Positions 12,357 through 25,000 of a DNA stretch of 64,000 bases are shown in pieces (positions within the stretch are counted from its first letter, which is position 1; every line of letters begins with the position of its first letter). The position numbers and the translations under genes are program-made. The DNA is from Membranipora membranacea. Its lineage: Eukaryota; Bryozoa; Gymnolaemata; Cheilostomatida; Membraniporidae. The stretch lies in assembly GCA_914767715.1 (NCBI GenBank), contig OU612074.1:2309501-2373500 (forward strand), in the 5' to 3' direction. The notes under the pieces were generated by a model. The model made no database searches. It saw nothing but the letters and a program-made list of their open reading frames with translations, and was not told the origin of the DNA.

Positions 12357-15300
12357 GTGCATCACACACATCACAGGTTGGAGAAAAAGAGGGCATTATT
12401 GATCGCTTGGACAAGGCCGGAAAATAGTCCTACTTTGGAGCAAGGAGTTAGTCCCTCTATCTCCTTAGAGCTTGGTGCTTGGAGCAATATCATATCGTTA
12501 TCAAATAATATTTTGTTCATTTTACAGAAATAATTTTCTCAAGTAAACATTCATCTTTGATTGAAACAATACAGGAGCCAGCCTTGAATCCAATCACGCA
12601 CATGAGGTTTGTGTATAATGTTTGAATTTTCAGGTTGCAGAGAAACAGGCTGCAAACAAACTGGAGAAAACTGTGAGGTATAAGGAATACCAGGACCGAT
12701 GGTCAAACAAGAGGAGCTACCACAGTTCAAGAGGGTCAGAGTTTCATCAACTCAGAACTCATGCCATCTTCCTTCCTGACAGACAACAATACATATCAGC
12801 TCTTGGATCTTCTTTTTTTGCTAATTTCTACATACTACATCCTCTAAGGCATCATTGCCGTATATTTTAACAGGCTGCATTTTAACCTGAAAGTGACATT
12901 ACAACATCATTACTCATGCCACCTTTATTCACCACCTTATGCACAGTTCACCGAACTAATTACCACTATTATTGTCATTTCAGGGTACAATCGAACTCAG
13001 AAACAAACTTGTAGCCATAATATTCCAACTCAAACCACCTTTCTGATACAGTTATCACCAGGACTGTGACTCTTGATGATTAGCCACGAGGTCTCCCTCT
13101 GTGGTTTTATTGAGCACTCAAAAAAAATTGATATTGCTATAATGTTGGCAGTAAAGGAGCGAGCTCAAAAGCGCAAGTCAAGTGATTGGATTAATTGAAC
13201 AGATTCATGACATTATAGTTCATGTCACAGCATATGAATTTCATTTGAGAAAACTGATTTACTGCGTGAACCTGTTTTGTTGTTGTATTGAATTGTATAT
13301 CTCGCTGGCACATGACGAACAGCACAGGACAGCGCTCAAGGCCTCTACAGCATTGTTCTTAGAGACAATACAGCATTGTTATACAGTCTATATCATTAAA
13401 AATCTATTCTTCTTGATTGCTGTAAGACAAGTTGTACAACATGTCTTACAGCACTTCTGTGTTGGATCAGACTAAGTACCTAAACTTTACCTAACATTGC
13501 AACATTGGCTGCACCACCAGACCCTCTACTATGATTTTTTCACAAAACTGGCTATTAGTATTGCCCATACAGAACTGGACATTTTCCGTAATGACCAAGT
13601 TGATGCAGCTACCCAGATAGTCTCTGCATGGGCCCCTGGGCCTCTTCTTCAGAACGGTGACGTCGTTTAAAAACAACTTCTGTGCGTGACCTCCAGCAAC
13701 AGTTTATAAATGTCCAGACACAAAGTCTGTGATTGCCCCTGCCTTGGACTGGGACTACAATAATAGTATTCTTAAATTTCACTAATGTAATGAATGATTT
13801 GAATGCCCAGTTAGTTAGTAAGTTAAGTAACTGTAAGTATCGATCATTATCATTATTTATATCAGTCAGTCATTTATTTATTACTAAATTCATTCAATTT
13901 AATTGTTACATCAATCAATAATGATTGTAAATGTATGTATCATCAACCACCTGCCCAAATTAATTTGGCAAATAATCCAAATAAATAACACCAAACACAA
14001 ACAGAGGGTAAGACACATCACAGATATTTTTTACAATTTACCTCAAAACAAGGATTTCTTGAAATCCTTGCTCAAAATCACTCACATTCACTCTGCCCTC
14101 CTTGCTCTTCCATTTCCTTCAGGTTTTTCAAGCACACACAGAGCTGGCTTTATGAAGCATAATAGAAAATCACCAAGGGTCCTATGGGGTACTCCACTCC
14201 AGATTTAGTTTGACCTATGCCTTTTGAAGGTTTACCCAGTCATTATTCAGTCGTATGGTCGAACAAAAGAAGCTAGCTAATTATGGTCTATCTGAGGGGC
14301 GTGGCTTGTGTTCGTCTGCAAGTCCCCTCTGCTATTCTTAGGTCCTATATTTGGCACCTTGCCAGGTAGACACAATTCCTACTACAGGGAATTTTCTTAC
14401 TTTGTGTTATTATTACAATGCTATTGGCTCTGGTATATGCATAAGAGCACAGTCTTTTCCTCTGCAGAAGCAGACTGCACCTCTGAGGAACAGACTGCTG
14501 CTCCAGTTCATGGTGAGTTGTATCGCTTATTTTTATTCTTTTAGGTTTACGGTTTAGTCGTATCAAACGCACAATTCAGGAGCACCATCTGGACCAAGAA
14601 ATAGATATGTGTTACAGTGGATATTCATAAAAAAATATATTAGTTCCAAGCTAACATATATTCTTTTTCTTTACAACTATATTTTTTTGAGATCGATGCC
14701 ATATTTCAAAATCCTGCTTCATTTCTTCGCGTTAGCAATGATAAAGATATCAAGTTTTTAGACATTGTCGATGTGACAATCAAACGTCAGAGCCTTTTCA
14801 GTTACAAACTTTGTAAATTGTCGATGACATAATAACCAAAATAAAGCAACTGCAACAACTCTAATTGTAAAATTTTGGAATGGTCAATAATCTTTTTATT
14901 CGGTGGTACTGTAGTCGACCTGGAAAAATTTGAACAATTGGCCGTAGAGATATACAGAACTCAAATTTAGTCTAAAATCTGCAAAACCTCTTTAGTTGAT
15001 GAGGTTAGGAGACGCCATTCATTTATCACAAAAGTGATATCTTGCAGCACTGTTTTATGAAAACAAGCGCCTCCTGTAGAGTATCTCTACAGTTGTTCTA
15101 AGGCTGCCAACGCAGAGAATGCTTAGCTAATAAGATGAAATATCAGTGACCAAATGTGCGTGCAAATAGAAAATAAAGAGCAGAATGGATTTGGTTAGTT
15201 CAGGGTATTATATATTATATATTAGTTAATGCATTGCACGAGAATGTAAGTGTCAGATACCACCATCTTGATAATATAATTTGCAATAAACGCTTCATAT

Positions 15301-15628
15301 CCATAAACACTCGAAGGACAGCTTTTAGGAATTGGACAGCCTGCTATCGAATTGAGGCATCTAAAATAAATATTAAATACATGGTATACAGAGGAAACAA
15401 AAATCAATTTACATCATGACTTTTGTCCAGAATGCACTTCAAGCGAGAGTTACCTGATCATATATCAGGTGCACACAACTAATTTATATCCCAAACTCCC
15501 TGATACAATTTTGTCTCAGTGTCTCAGGCTGTTAGCAGAAGTTGTGCACCCATTGTGCAGGCACGGGCAACTCATGTTTGACTAAGGTTATGCAGACTTT
15601 TTTGTGATGTATTGTCAATAGTCAATCA
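12357..15628. other. No identified gene; unassigned ORFs
   Basis: Two plus-strand stretches look mildly protein-like but match no family I know: 12633-12800 (VAEKQAANKLEKTVRYKEYQ, preceded by a good TTTTCAG acceptor) and 13494-13668 (HHQTLYYDFFTKLAISIAHT). The first could be a remnant of the transposase copy just upstream. The rest is AT-rich without recognisable structure. Confidence 0.3.
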
Positions 15629-16706
15629 ATTTCAATGCATCATTTATTTGTAGACAGCTGTGATCACCAGTTACGGACTCCAGTTTAACTAGTGTCGACC
15701 GAACCTTTTGGCTAGGGCTTCTAGTTTAACTCTCTCGTTGTGTACCGTTCTGGTGTACCTCTCTTGTCGTGACTACTTCCGTGTTTTTACCGTCAGCCAA
15801 TCTCTGACTACAGAGCTGTAAGTTATTTCTCATCTCTTTTCTCTTTTTCTTTCAGCTTCATTTGACATCAGCTAGCTACAGTATACAAGACAAAATATAT
15901 AACAATACCAATCGACCAAGTCAGAGTAAAAGTCTATTGGTGTTGTCTATACTTTGAATATAATTTGACACAAGTTGTGCTCTGCATTGCATCAATTATC
16001 AGTATTTTTATTTCAATCCATCATTTATTTGTAGACAGCTGTGATCACCAGTTACGGACTCCAGTTTAACTAGTGTCGACCGAACCTTTTGGCTAGGGCT
16101 TCTAGTTTAACTCTCTCGTCGTGAACCGTTCTGGTGTACCTCTCTCGTCGTGACTACTTCTGTGTTTTTACCGTCAGCCAATCTCTGACTACAGAGCTGT
16201 AAGTTATTTCTCATCTCTTTTCTCTTTTTCTTTCAGCTTCATTTGACATCAGCTAGCTACAGTATACAAGACAAAATATATAACAATACCAATCGACCGA
16301 GTCAGAGTAAAAATCTATTGGTGTTGTCTATACTTTGAATATAATTTGACACAAGTTGTGCTCTGCATTGCATCAATTATCAATATTTTTATTTCAATCC
16401 ATCATTTATTTGTAGACAGCTGTGATCACCAGTTACGGACTCCAGTTTAACTAGTGTCGACCGAACCTTTTGGCTAGGGCTTCTAGTTTAACTCTCTCGT
16501 CGTGAACCGTTCTGGTGTACCTCTCTCGTCGTGACTACTTCTGTGTTTTTACCGTCAGCCAATCTCTGACTACAGAGCTGTAAGTTATTTCTCATCTCTT
16601 TTCTCTTTTTCTTTCAGCTTCATTTGACATCAGCTAGCTACAGTATACAAGACAAAATATATAACAATACCAATCGACCGAGTCAGAGTAAAAATCTATT
16701 GGTGTT
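15629..16706. repeat. 381-bp unit in 2.8 tandem copies
   Basis: The marker TAGACAGCTGTGATCACC occurs at 15651, 16032 and 16413, exactly 381 bases apart each time. Copies two and three are nearly identical; copy one differs at scattered bases (for example CGTTGTGTACCG against CGTCGTGAACCG), so the second duplication is younger. The third copy stops at about 16706, shortly before the ORF at 16864. Every copy holds a canonical donor (CTGTAAGT) and, about 39 bases on, a pyrimidine tract ending TTTCTTTCAG. The array could be duplicated promoter or leader sequence of the transposase locus; that role is inference. Confidence 0.85.
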
Positions 16707-16863
16707 ATATTTGTATAACTAAATAGTAATGTCTATAATTCATAATCAACATTTCCAAATTATCCTTACATTGATTCTCTTATAATTGTAGACATCTCCA
16801 CTGTTAGTATATTTGTGCTGCTGAATGCTGAAGTCTCTTTGTCCTCCAGCTGGCTAACTATCT

Positions 16864-17592
16864 TTGACTGGTGTGTATTTTGCCATCATTATCACCATGG
16901 ATCTAAAGTACCATTCCAAATTGACAATCATCAACATCAAAAATGCTCTAACAGACAATAAACTAAGAGTTAAGAGTGAGGAGAAGTTGGAGGAATTTTG
17001 CCAGATACTGAAAAATCGTATCATGGAATCACAGTGTAACACTCCAAAACAAACAACTAAAGCTTTTTATGATATCATAAAATCACCGCAGGAGCTGTTC
17101 TCAGCATTTGACAATGCCGTAGTAATATTAGGATCAGAAGACGAAACTGATCATATGTATCCTAAGTCTACCCAACGAAGTATAAGAGCTTCCTTTTCTA
17201 CATTTATGCTAAGATTAGGAAACCAGTTTGTCATCAGAGATGATCCTGAGGTTAGGGAACCTGTCTGTCCATATGTTCAAACAGATATAAATAGTCTAGA
17301 TGAGGATGAGCTAGGTCTCTTGTTTCATATTGCGGGGTGGACATGTAAGAGGGCAAGAGATGAGATGTCTTCCCTCAAAGAAGTTATATCTTGTTTTGGG
17401 AAAGATGAGCGCGACAGTGCAACAGGGAAATACCTGTTCCACCCAAATATGAACTTTGTCAACTTCTTTCATTCTCTGTCAACCGAAGTTTTCAAAATGC
17501 TAAATTTTGAAAATTTCAATAGTGACCCTAACACTCAAGAAGACCAAGAGAAAAGACTTAGTCAGACACATCAAGCTGTGTCACTCAGGTAG
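16864..17592 (+). CDS. Unassigned 242-residue ORF, possibly a transposase-derived segment
   Basis: An uninterrupted ORF runs from ATG (16864, with a second in-frame ATG at 16897 in better context, ACCATGG) to TAG at 17590. Visible pieces are an acidic, helix-rich N-terminal half, DELGLLFHIAGWTCKRARDE (residues ~147-166) and PNMNFVNFFHSLS. An 'IAGW/IAGY' segment followed by small conserved patches is common near the C-termini of P-element and hAT transposases, which would make this a misplaced tail relative to the gene downstream. A possible donor (CAGGTAGGA) overlaps the stop, but its phase 2 does not fit the next transposase exon at 17821. It may be a separate gene or the end of another element copy. 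Confidence 0.45.
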   Translation: MTGVYFAIIITMDLKYHSKLTIINIKNALTDNKLRVKSEEKLEEFCQILKNRIMESQCNTPKQTTKAFYDIIKSPQELFSAFDNAVVILGSEDETDHMYPKSTQRSIRASFSTFMLRLGNQFVIRDDPEVREPVCPYVQTDINSLDEDELGLLFHIAGWTCKRARDEMSSLKEVISCFGKDERDSATGKYLFHPNMNFVNFFHSLSTEVFKMLNFENFNSDPNTQEDQEKRLSQTHQAVSLR

Positions 17593-17820
17593 GACAAAAC
17601 ATGATGATAATATAAACTGTATACTCATCTGACAAAAACCTTGAAATTGGCCATTTTATCCACTTGAAAACATGTTAAAAATGAAATAGCTCACTACATC
17701 TAGAGTACTACCCAGACCCCATCCCTCTTAATCCTATAAACATACCACAGGGGTGAAAAAATTGACTCGGCATCATTTAAGCCGTCCATATTTCATACAA
17801 TAACTGTCTTCATAAAACAG

Positions 17821-20800
17821 CGAATTCCCAAACCCACGATCATTGAGCAATGGAATGCTTTAATTTTGATAGGGGATGAGATGGATGAAACGAGGTTGGC
17901 AATAGCTGAAGACCAAGCTAAAAATTTAGAGAGGCCGCCTAATGGTAGGCGCTGGACAAGCAAGACAAAACGCCTTTGTATGACTACAGTAGGTCCAGGT
18001 TGGTGACACCAGATATAATTAATAGCAATGCTGAGCTAACTCACACCAGAAAACAATTATTCTTACTTATTATTTTAAAATATGCGGAGGGGAAACTGTT
18101 TACTCTTTTGAATTCATCAATAACCAGTAAGCATTGATGATAAGTGGCATGTGATTATGGAAACTGGATTTTGTATGCTGTATTATTTCAAGGTGCACTT
18201 GAAAAGCTGAGAATAGGGGGGCTATGCTTACCCAGCACCAGTACAGTCTCAAGAGAGAGAAGGTTTGGTATGGATCAGACAGGATGGAGCATGAAGCCAA
18301 TGCAGGAAATGAAGTCACTAATCCAAAGAAGGAGACTCCCAAGAGCAAAGAGTGGTCTTCTCTGCTTTGATGAAGTTAAGATCAAGGAGGGGGTAGTCTA
18401 TGAGCCACACACAGGGGAACTGATTGGTGAGTAGTGATAAGAATAACTTGGGCCTTTGGACTGATGAGCTTTACTAAAACACGCCCATCTTAAACAGGAG
18501 CCTGCTTAAGATAGGTGTGTCATATCAGTAAAGCCGCTGTTCAGTTGCTTGAATTAGCCAGAAATAGCCACTGTTTAACATCTTAACAGTGGCCACTTCC
18601 GAAGAGCAGCTCCTTATAGTTTAAAATTAGCTTTGCCCAAAGCTCTAGATTGGTTGATGGCCTAAGAATGTGAAAATTTTTTTTAAATACTTTCACATTG
18701 CCATTAACCTTTATTACGCAAAGATCCATGTATATGCATGCATTCATTTACATGAATGTCAATTCTCCTGGTAAATCGGATGGTTGGATAAATAACTGAA
18801 TTTAAATCAAGAGCCGTGGGCAAAGGTTTAAAGGGATTAACTGATTTCTACCTTGTAGGAACCTGTAATACTTCACCTGAAGTTGGGACCCATATACTTC
18901 AGTTTTTCTGGACAAGTACATTTGTGCCATTCAGCTTTCCCCTGGCATACTTTATTACAAAGACGGCACCTACCGAGGACATCCTTATGTGGTTTTGGAC
19001 AGGAGTGGAGTATCTCCAAGCAGCCAGCTTCCATGTCTTGGGTGTTATCTTCGATGGCTCTGTACAAAACAGGAGGTTCCAGGTACTGTCAATATCAAAA
19101 TAGCGGTAATATTATGAATATGCCAGCCAAAGTGAGGGTTCATGGCGCAATATGTATGGTCGCAAATAAAAGGCTGCCTGATATGATTGGTTGTTGGTAA
19201 AAGTGTTGTTTCATATTTTTATAGAACTGTATATGCCAGCCTGGTTCAAGCCATCACCTTGCACAGAATATCTGTTCAGAGAAGGATGACAAGCTCATAA
19301 TAATGTCTGACCCTCCACATCTTATGAAAAAACTCAGGTATGAACATTGAACTTTACAGAAACAGGATTTGTTTTGTATACTTTCAACAACACATACTTC
19401 TATCAATAATAAAAATTCCATGAAAAACGAACCATTCGATGCTCATGAAGTTTCATGGTCCAAATTCAGGTGCTAATACCAGATGCTAGAATTTTCTGTG
19501 GCGTCGTTTGGTATTTGCTTCTCTTTAGAAAACCTCTTTCATGTTTTCCTCAATTTTGTTTTAGAAATGCTATTGAGAACAGTGGCACGGAGAACAACAC
19601 ACATACAAGGCTGATGAGATTAAATGGGGAAGAGGTAATATGGAGGCACATCATTGATGTATTTAAACAGGAGAGACGAGTGGGTTGGAGTTACACCGGG
19701 CTAACCTCAGAGAGCGTATATCTCGATAACTTTTCAAAGATGAGAGTAAATCTTATGGAGAAAGTATGTTGACATCAGATGAACTATGATGTACATTAGA
19801 TTTATTATCCCATACCTGTAAAATACCATCCATCACTAGGCAGTGTTATGTAACAGTAACACCATTGTAATTATACATTTCACTCGGGTAGATAACTCCT
19901 AGTAATAATCCATATGTAAAACATAGCGCCGCCAGGTATCTGCCTGGAAGAAAAATGGTTTGGTTGAAATATATTACACCTTTTTGCAATTCTGCTGTCA
20001 CGACAATAGTATGATTGAAACACAATGGAAACTAATATCATTGATTTTTCTTTCTTGTAGGTGTTTGACTATAAAGTGAGTGGGGAATTGAGGAAGATGG
20101 GGTATGAGAGCTCTGCAAGATATGTAGAGACATGTTCGGATTTGTGGGGCCTGCTGGACGAGAGGTCACTTGTGATCGGAGACGATATAGAAGAATATAT
20201 AGCTGTGAGTAATTGCTTTGAAGTTATTTGAGAAAAAAAACATAAAACTTTTAATATATCTGAAATTTGTACCCAACCTATTAGGCTAATTACTGTTCTC
20301 TTTCACTAATCTTGAAAGCTCTGACTAACCAATCCATCTATCCTCAGTTGCTTGTATTGTTAGCACCATAAGTATAAGTAAAGAGCGTGCATACTGTGTC
20401 ATGCATGACATGGCTGTGGATTTCAAACTTAGAGCTATCCTACATTTCTTTTTGCAGAAATTTGAGCCAATCTTGAGCTTTTTCCTCACATGGGAGAGGA
20501 GTGTTTATTCTTCAACAACTGGGTCACCTGCTGCTGATTTGCCACCCTTCAGCACTCTAGCCGATCTAAAAACAACCATCAGAGGGATGATTTGCATTTG
20601 CGAGTATGCAAAGTCGGTCGGGATGGGGATAATTCCACATAGGATGTCTCAGGATGTTCTCGAATCATGGTTCGGTCATCACCGGCAATCATGTGGCTCA
20701 AATAATAACATGACAGGTATGTCAATATCATAAACAAGAATAGTCCCTTATTGCTAATCTTGCTATCCCCAATAATAACAAATAGTAGACAGAGCTGAAA

Positions 20801-21024
20801 GAGGTTTCATAACAGGAAGCACATGGACTTGCAATCAAACTTCAGGTTTTGTAAGAGTTAGAGCTGAGTGTGGCCTATCTTGCATTTTAATTCCCTGAAA
20901 ATTTCTTTCAGCTGCAACATACGGAAGTAATAATCGGCAGTTAACCACCTCGACTGCCCTAAGAAGAGGGCACTATTCACAGGACGTTGATTCGGTGCAA
21001 CCACCTACCAGTACTGAAGAGTGA
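17821..21024 (+). CDS. P-element/THAP9-like transposase, eight exons, frame intact, 5' end not found
   Basis: Exons 17821-17977, 18193-18426, 18859-19082, 19225-19337, 19565-19763, 20061-20204, 20458-20716 and 20912-21024 join in phase (1,1,0,2,0,0,1) to 480 residues and a TGA. Order of landmarks: RRWTSKTKRL; LPSTSTVSRE; LLCFDEVKIK (first catalytic Asp); WTSTFVPFSFPLAYF; GVIFDGSVQN (second Asp); SDPPHLMKKLRNAI, the insertion-domain boundary typical of P transposases; SQDVLESWFGHHR, which carries the likely final Glu. Enzymes of this family cut and paste DNA through an RNase H fold. AATAAA lies at 21167. No upstream start or THAP zinc finger was seen. Eight exons without a stop or frameshift suggest a domesticated host gene or a recently active intron-bearing element. 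No terminal inverted repeats were recognised. Confidence 0.8.
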
Positions 21025-21166
21025 CTCTATACTTTGAGCGACATCTTTGGTCATGTGTCTTCATTGCTGATGCTTTTTGTGTACATAGAGTATTTATTTC
21101 TTGGTGTGTATAAGTCCAGTGATTGTATTTCTGTAAATATATATAGGTGCCATTTATTGCCTGTCA

Positions 21167-21172
21167 AATAAA
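21167..21172 (+). terminator. Polyadenylation signal of the transposase gene
   Basis: AATAAA stands 143 bases past the transposase stop codon, in an AT-rich stretch, which is a normal spacing for a 3' end. Confidence 0.6.
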
Positions 21173-21562
21173 GAAGAAATTGTTATGTTTATCACTATCA
21201 GTATCACTCACCTTACTTACTTATTTCCCAATTGATCCTATTCGCCGGAATAGCTGGCATAAAGGATATAATAATCAGTCTATTAGTGCGTAATCAGGGT
21301 TTTGGAGTTTCTGTGGGCGCTGCTCGGTAGTGTGACCCGCGAAAAAGAGAGTTAACATTTAGAAAATAAAAAACAAAAAGTGCAGCGTCATAGGCTGTCA
21401 AAAAGAGTGACATCTGTAATTGTGGTCCCCATTTTTTCATCTCTGATCAAATTTTCAAGTCATCCGTTCAGATGATGGTCTGACGGGCACGAAAGTCCCA
21501 GTGATAGCTACATGAACATAAATAATACAGCTCAATTTACAAATAGCTTAGAGATATTTATA

Positions 21563-22050
21563 GGCGGTTATGGGGATGGAGGAAATATAACCTTGATGTC
21601 ATGGCGTATGCGGTTGAAGTAACTGAAACGCCATGCATTTGTCCTGCGTGTCCAGCTGATGGTCTTACCTCTGGTGTTATGATCTGTAGAAAATCTAATG
21701 TAACAGTTAAGGTTCAAATCGAATAATCCGGCTTCAGTCTTTCTTAGGAAGAGTATATCTAGATCCTTGCGCCTGTCGGACAAAGAAACAATGCTATGAC
21801 GGTTCATACACTCAGTCACACTATCACGCTTACGTATCCAATAGATCCATCTCATAGCTTTACGTTGAACCATATCAATGGACTTACTCAGTCCTGCCTG
21901 ATGTGGCGACCAAACTTGACTGGCATACTCTAATATGGGTCTGACAACCGAGTTAAAAGCAACCAGTTTCGTTTTTGTTGGAGCCTCTCTTAGATTACGT
22001 TTAATTAATCCTAATGACCTGTTTGCTATATATAATAACCCTTGAAATCA
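21563..22050 (-). mobile_element. 5'-truncated CR1/Jockey-type LINE, end of the reverse transcriptase
   Basis: On the minus strand an open frame of about 155 residues ends at 21568. It reads LGLIKRNLREAPTKTK, then RPILEYASQVWSPHQ, MVQRKAMRWIYW and LSDRRKDLDILFLRK. RPxLEYxxxVWxPH followed by xxIExVQRxAxR and LxxRRxxLxxxFL is the standard C-terminal thumb region of CR1/Jockey-group reverse transcriptases. The upstream protein is missing, as expected for a truncated insertion. It has no visible 3' tandem tail. Confidence 0.75.
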
Positions 22051-25000
22051 CAGCAGCTACTAACCATCTGCATGGGAGGAAGACTGCAGTTAAGTCAATC
22101 CCCACATGATTATTGTATAAATTTTTATTTCACTGAATTGGTTATTTTTGCAATCATTTATAATGTTCATAATCAAATTCATTATTTTTAAGCTGTCACT
22201 GAATCATTATCGTTTGAATTTTTTTTTTGGCTTCTGATTTTGTGATTTTATACAATAAAATAAATTGGTATTTCATGGAATTCTCCCATTGGCTGAATTG
22301 GTCACATGACCACATTGACACTCTGTTTATTCATTTATTTATAGAGGTGTACAGATAAAAAGCACACTGATGATGTGATATACTATTGCATGTATATACA
22401 CATGTACATGTACATGTACATGTATATACACATACTAATAGTGTAATCCCGAAATCAGTGTGGATAAAAAGATCTCAGTTGTGAGATGGTAAGAGTTATC
22501 CCCTCCCCGAAAGAAAGAGCACAATTTCGACAGTATTTTTAGCGCCTAATTATACTACGGCCGCTATAATGACAAACTCTTGCTTGGCCGCGGCAGTTTT
22601 TAAGCAGCTGTTTCCATTGATCTCCTACTCTCCACTGCTTCATGCTATAAGACTTCGACTGAGGACACAAACATAAAAATGCCGGCTCAATCCCTTCTGG
22701 ACCTGTCCACTACTGCCACTTAACCCAATGAAGTCCATGAAATTCAGACTAAGTCATTTTGTATAGTTATATACTGTATATGCTCACAGCGTAATCCTAT
22801 TTGACAGTAACAAGGAATCTCATAGTTGATTAGCGCCTGACATCAGTACATTAAAATATACGGATGGTGTGTAGATATATACTTCCATTCTCCCTGATTA
22901 CACGCACTGTATAACTGGTAACAAATAATTTGAACTTTTTATGAAGCCTGTACAGAAAAAAATCACAATGTAACTTTTATAATGTAGAAAGTTGCAGCTA
23001 CACAATAAATAGATAAAAGACTAAAAGAGTTTTATGAAAATATAAAACTTTTCTTGTCTTTGTAACTGTAACATGGTATTAGAAATATAAGAAACTCATT
23101 CCTGGCATCAGCTAAAGATTTACAGCAGTAAGAGAAGTTTGCGATTAGGGAGAGACTCAGCCTTTAGGTCCCACTGGGAGGACGCTTACAGATAGGACCA
23201 AATGTTCAACCTCTTATCTATCCATCGAAAAGTAACTGATAACCATATCTTTGTGACTGACTCAGGGAAGATGAGAAACCATCTGGCTTTTGAAGTGTCA
23301 ACCATTAATCCAAGCTACTTGCTGCCGTGTGAATCGCACGGGCATCTGCTAGGTTTTTCCACTTGTTAATTCCTTGGTTTGTTACTTGTCGATCAATTTT
23401 TTTGTCATCTTGATTTATTCTTAATTATCTCCCCTGACCAAAACTGCAAGCTTACTCAAGATGGCATGTTGAGGTGTAGAGATAGCCTGAGCTTTATTTT
23501 ATCATCACTGCTGTTTGATGGATTGCGAAATTTTTAGGATAGTTATTTCAGTTGACCTTTCAAAACACCGCATTCTTTTGTGGTTGAGAGTTTGTGCTTT
23601 TATAAGCCGTCTAAGTTGTCTTTCCCAGTCATGAAATTGAAACAGAGCAGCACCAAATGTGTCTCTCATCTCAGCAATAAAAGTTCTCTGCTCCACACGA
23701 TACGAGACCAATTTCTGCGTCACACCAATTTGGAAAACAACAGTTTTTTCTATTGAACTAAACCTGTGCATCGATCTTCATAGTGAGTTTGAAGTTGTCT
23801 GTCATCGTATTAAAAGAAGACAAGTATTAATTTGACTGCAGCTAAATACACACACGTTCAAAATTGGACCATCAATCAAAAAAAATGCTGACTGATCTGT
23901 TCTGCATTTCATTTCTGTGTTTAAATTTAATAACCTTTTATTTCAGGATTTGGCAGGAATGGTCTAACTCTAATAGATAAAGGGTTGAGCAAACATTACT
24001 GAGTTTTTTTAGAAACGCACAACGTAGACAGGTAGCCAGGTCCTTGTAGAACGAAACTAAGACCACCAGAGGCCAACTGGAAAATGACGATACGCTAATT
24101 CTCTTCAAATTTTAAGAGTAGCAGAATTTTCAAGAGGGTATGGGGATGGGCCCTGATAGGCACCTGTGCTCTGTACTTGTACTAGGGGGAAAACTCACTA
24201 CACATTCAAAGACTTAGACAATCATTTCACTAAGGAGTTTGGGACTCCCTTAGTTCATGCCCTGGAATAACTTATACCGTCGCTGTCATTTCAAAGTGAG
24301 AAGTTTCTATCAAAATCATAGCATGCATCCAGAGATAAGAAGATAAATAGGCTATCAACCTCAAGTACTATAATTGTGACCCCGCCCCCCTCAAAATGTT
24401 CTGGTTACTAAGGCTAAGTTTTATCATGTTCCAAACTCATTATTCATCCATTGTATTGTGGAAGATCACTTATCTCCAGTATAGCTCATATCATACAGAT
24501 TCAGAGAACAACATTCATAGCGGAGAAGTTAAGTGCTGAGGTTGATCGTCTGCCCTGCGCCTACACATTGTGCTCACCAATGGTGTTTTAAGAGGATTGT
24601 ATATATATAATCAGTTAGTCTGCTAGTTTCACTCATAAAATTCATTACAGAAACAAGTCAGCTTATAAGAAGGAGCATATCTAACTCGACAAACTGATCC
24701 GGTATGTTTACAATATGTTTGCTGTATCCAAACTTTATTTTTTATCATCCTGTCTTTAGCTATGAGGCCTTTTTAGAGTTTAAAATTTTACATTTATTTC
24801 TTTTGTATCCTGTATACATTGATATTGTCTCGCCGCCTTCGATTCAATCTAGATGACTTTTTATGATCTCTCCAAATTGAAAAAACTTAATATGCGTAAG
24901 GTTTAGTAATACATTCTTGCGTGTCAGTATAAGATTTGAATCTACCATACTCAAAAAATAGTTGGCTGCAAAGGGTGTTAAATTTTCGACATTTGATTAT

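Noticed and set aside
16864-18426. Joining ORF 16864-17592 directly to the transposase as its first exon
   Set aside because: The donor at 17589 leaves phase 2, while exon 17821 needs phase 0 and exon 18193 phase 1; both joins hit stops.
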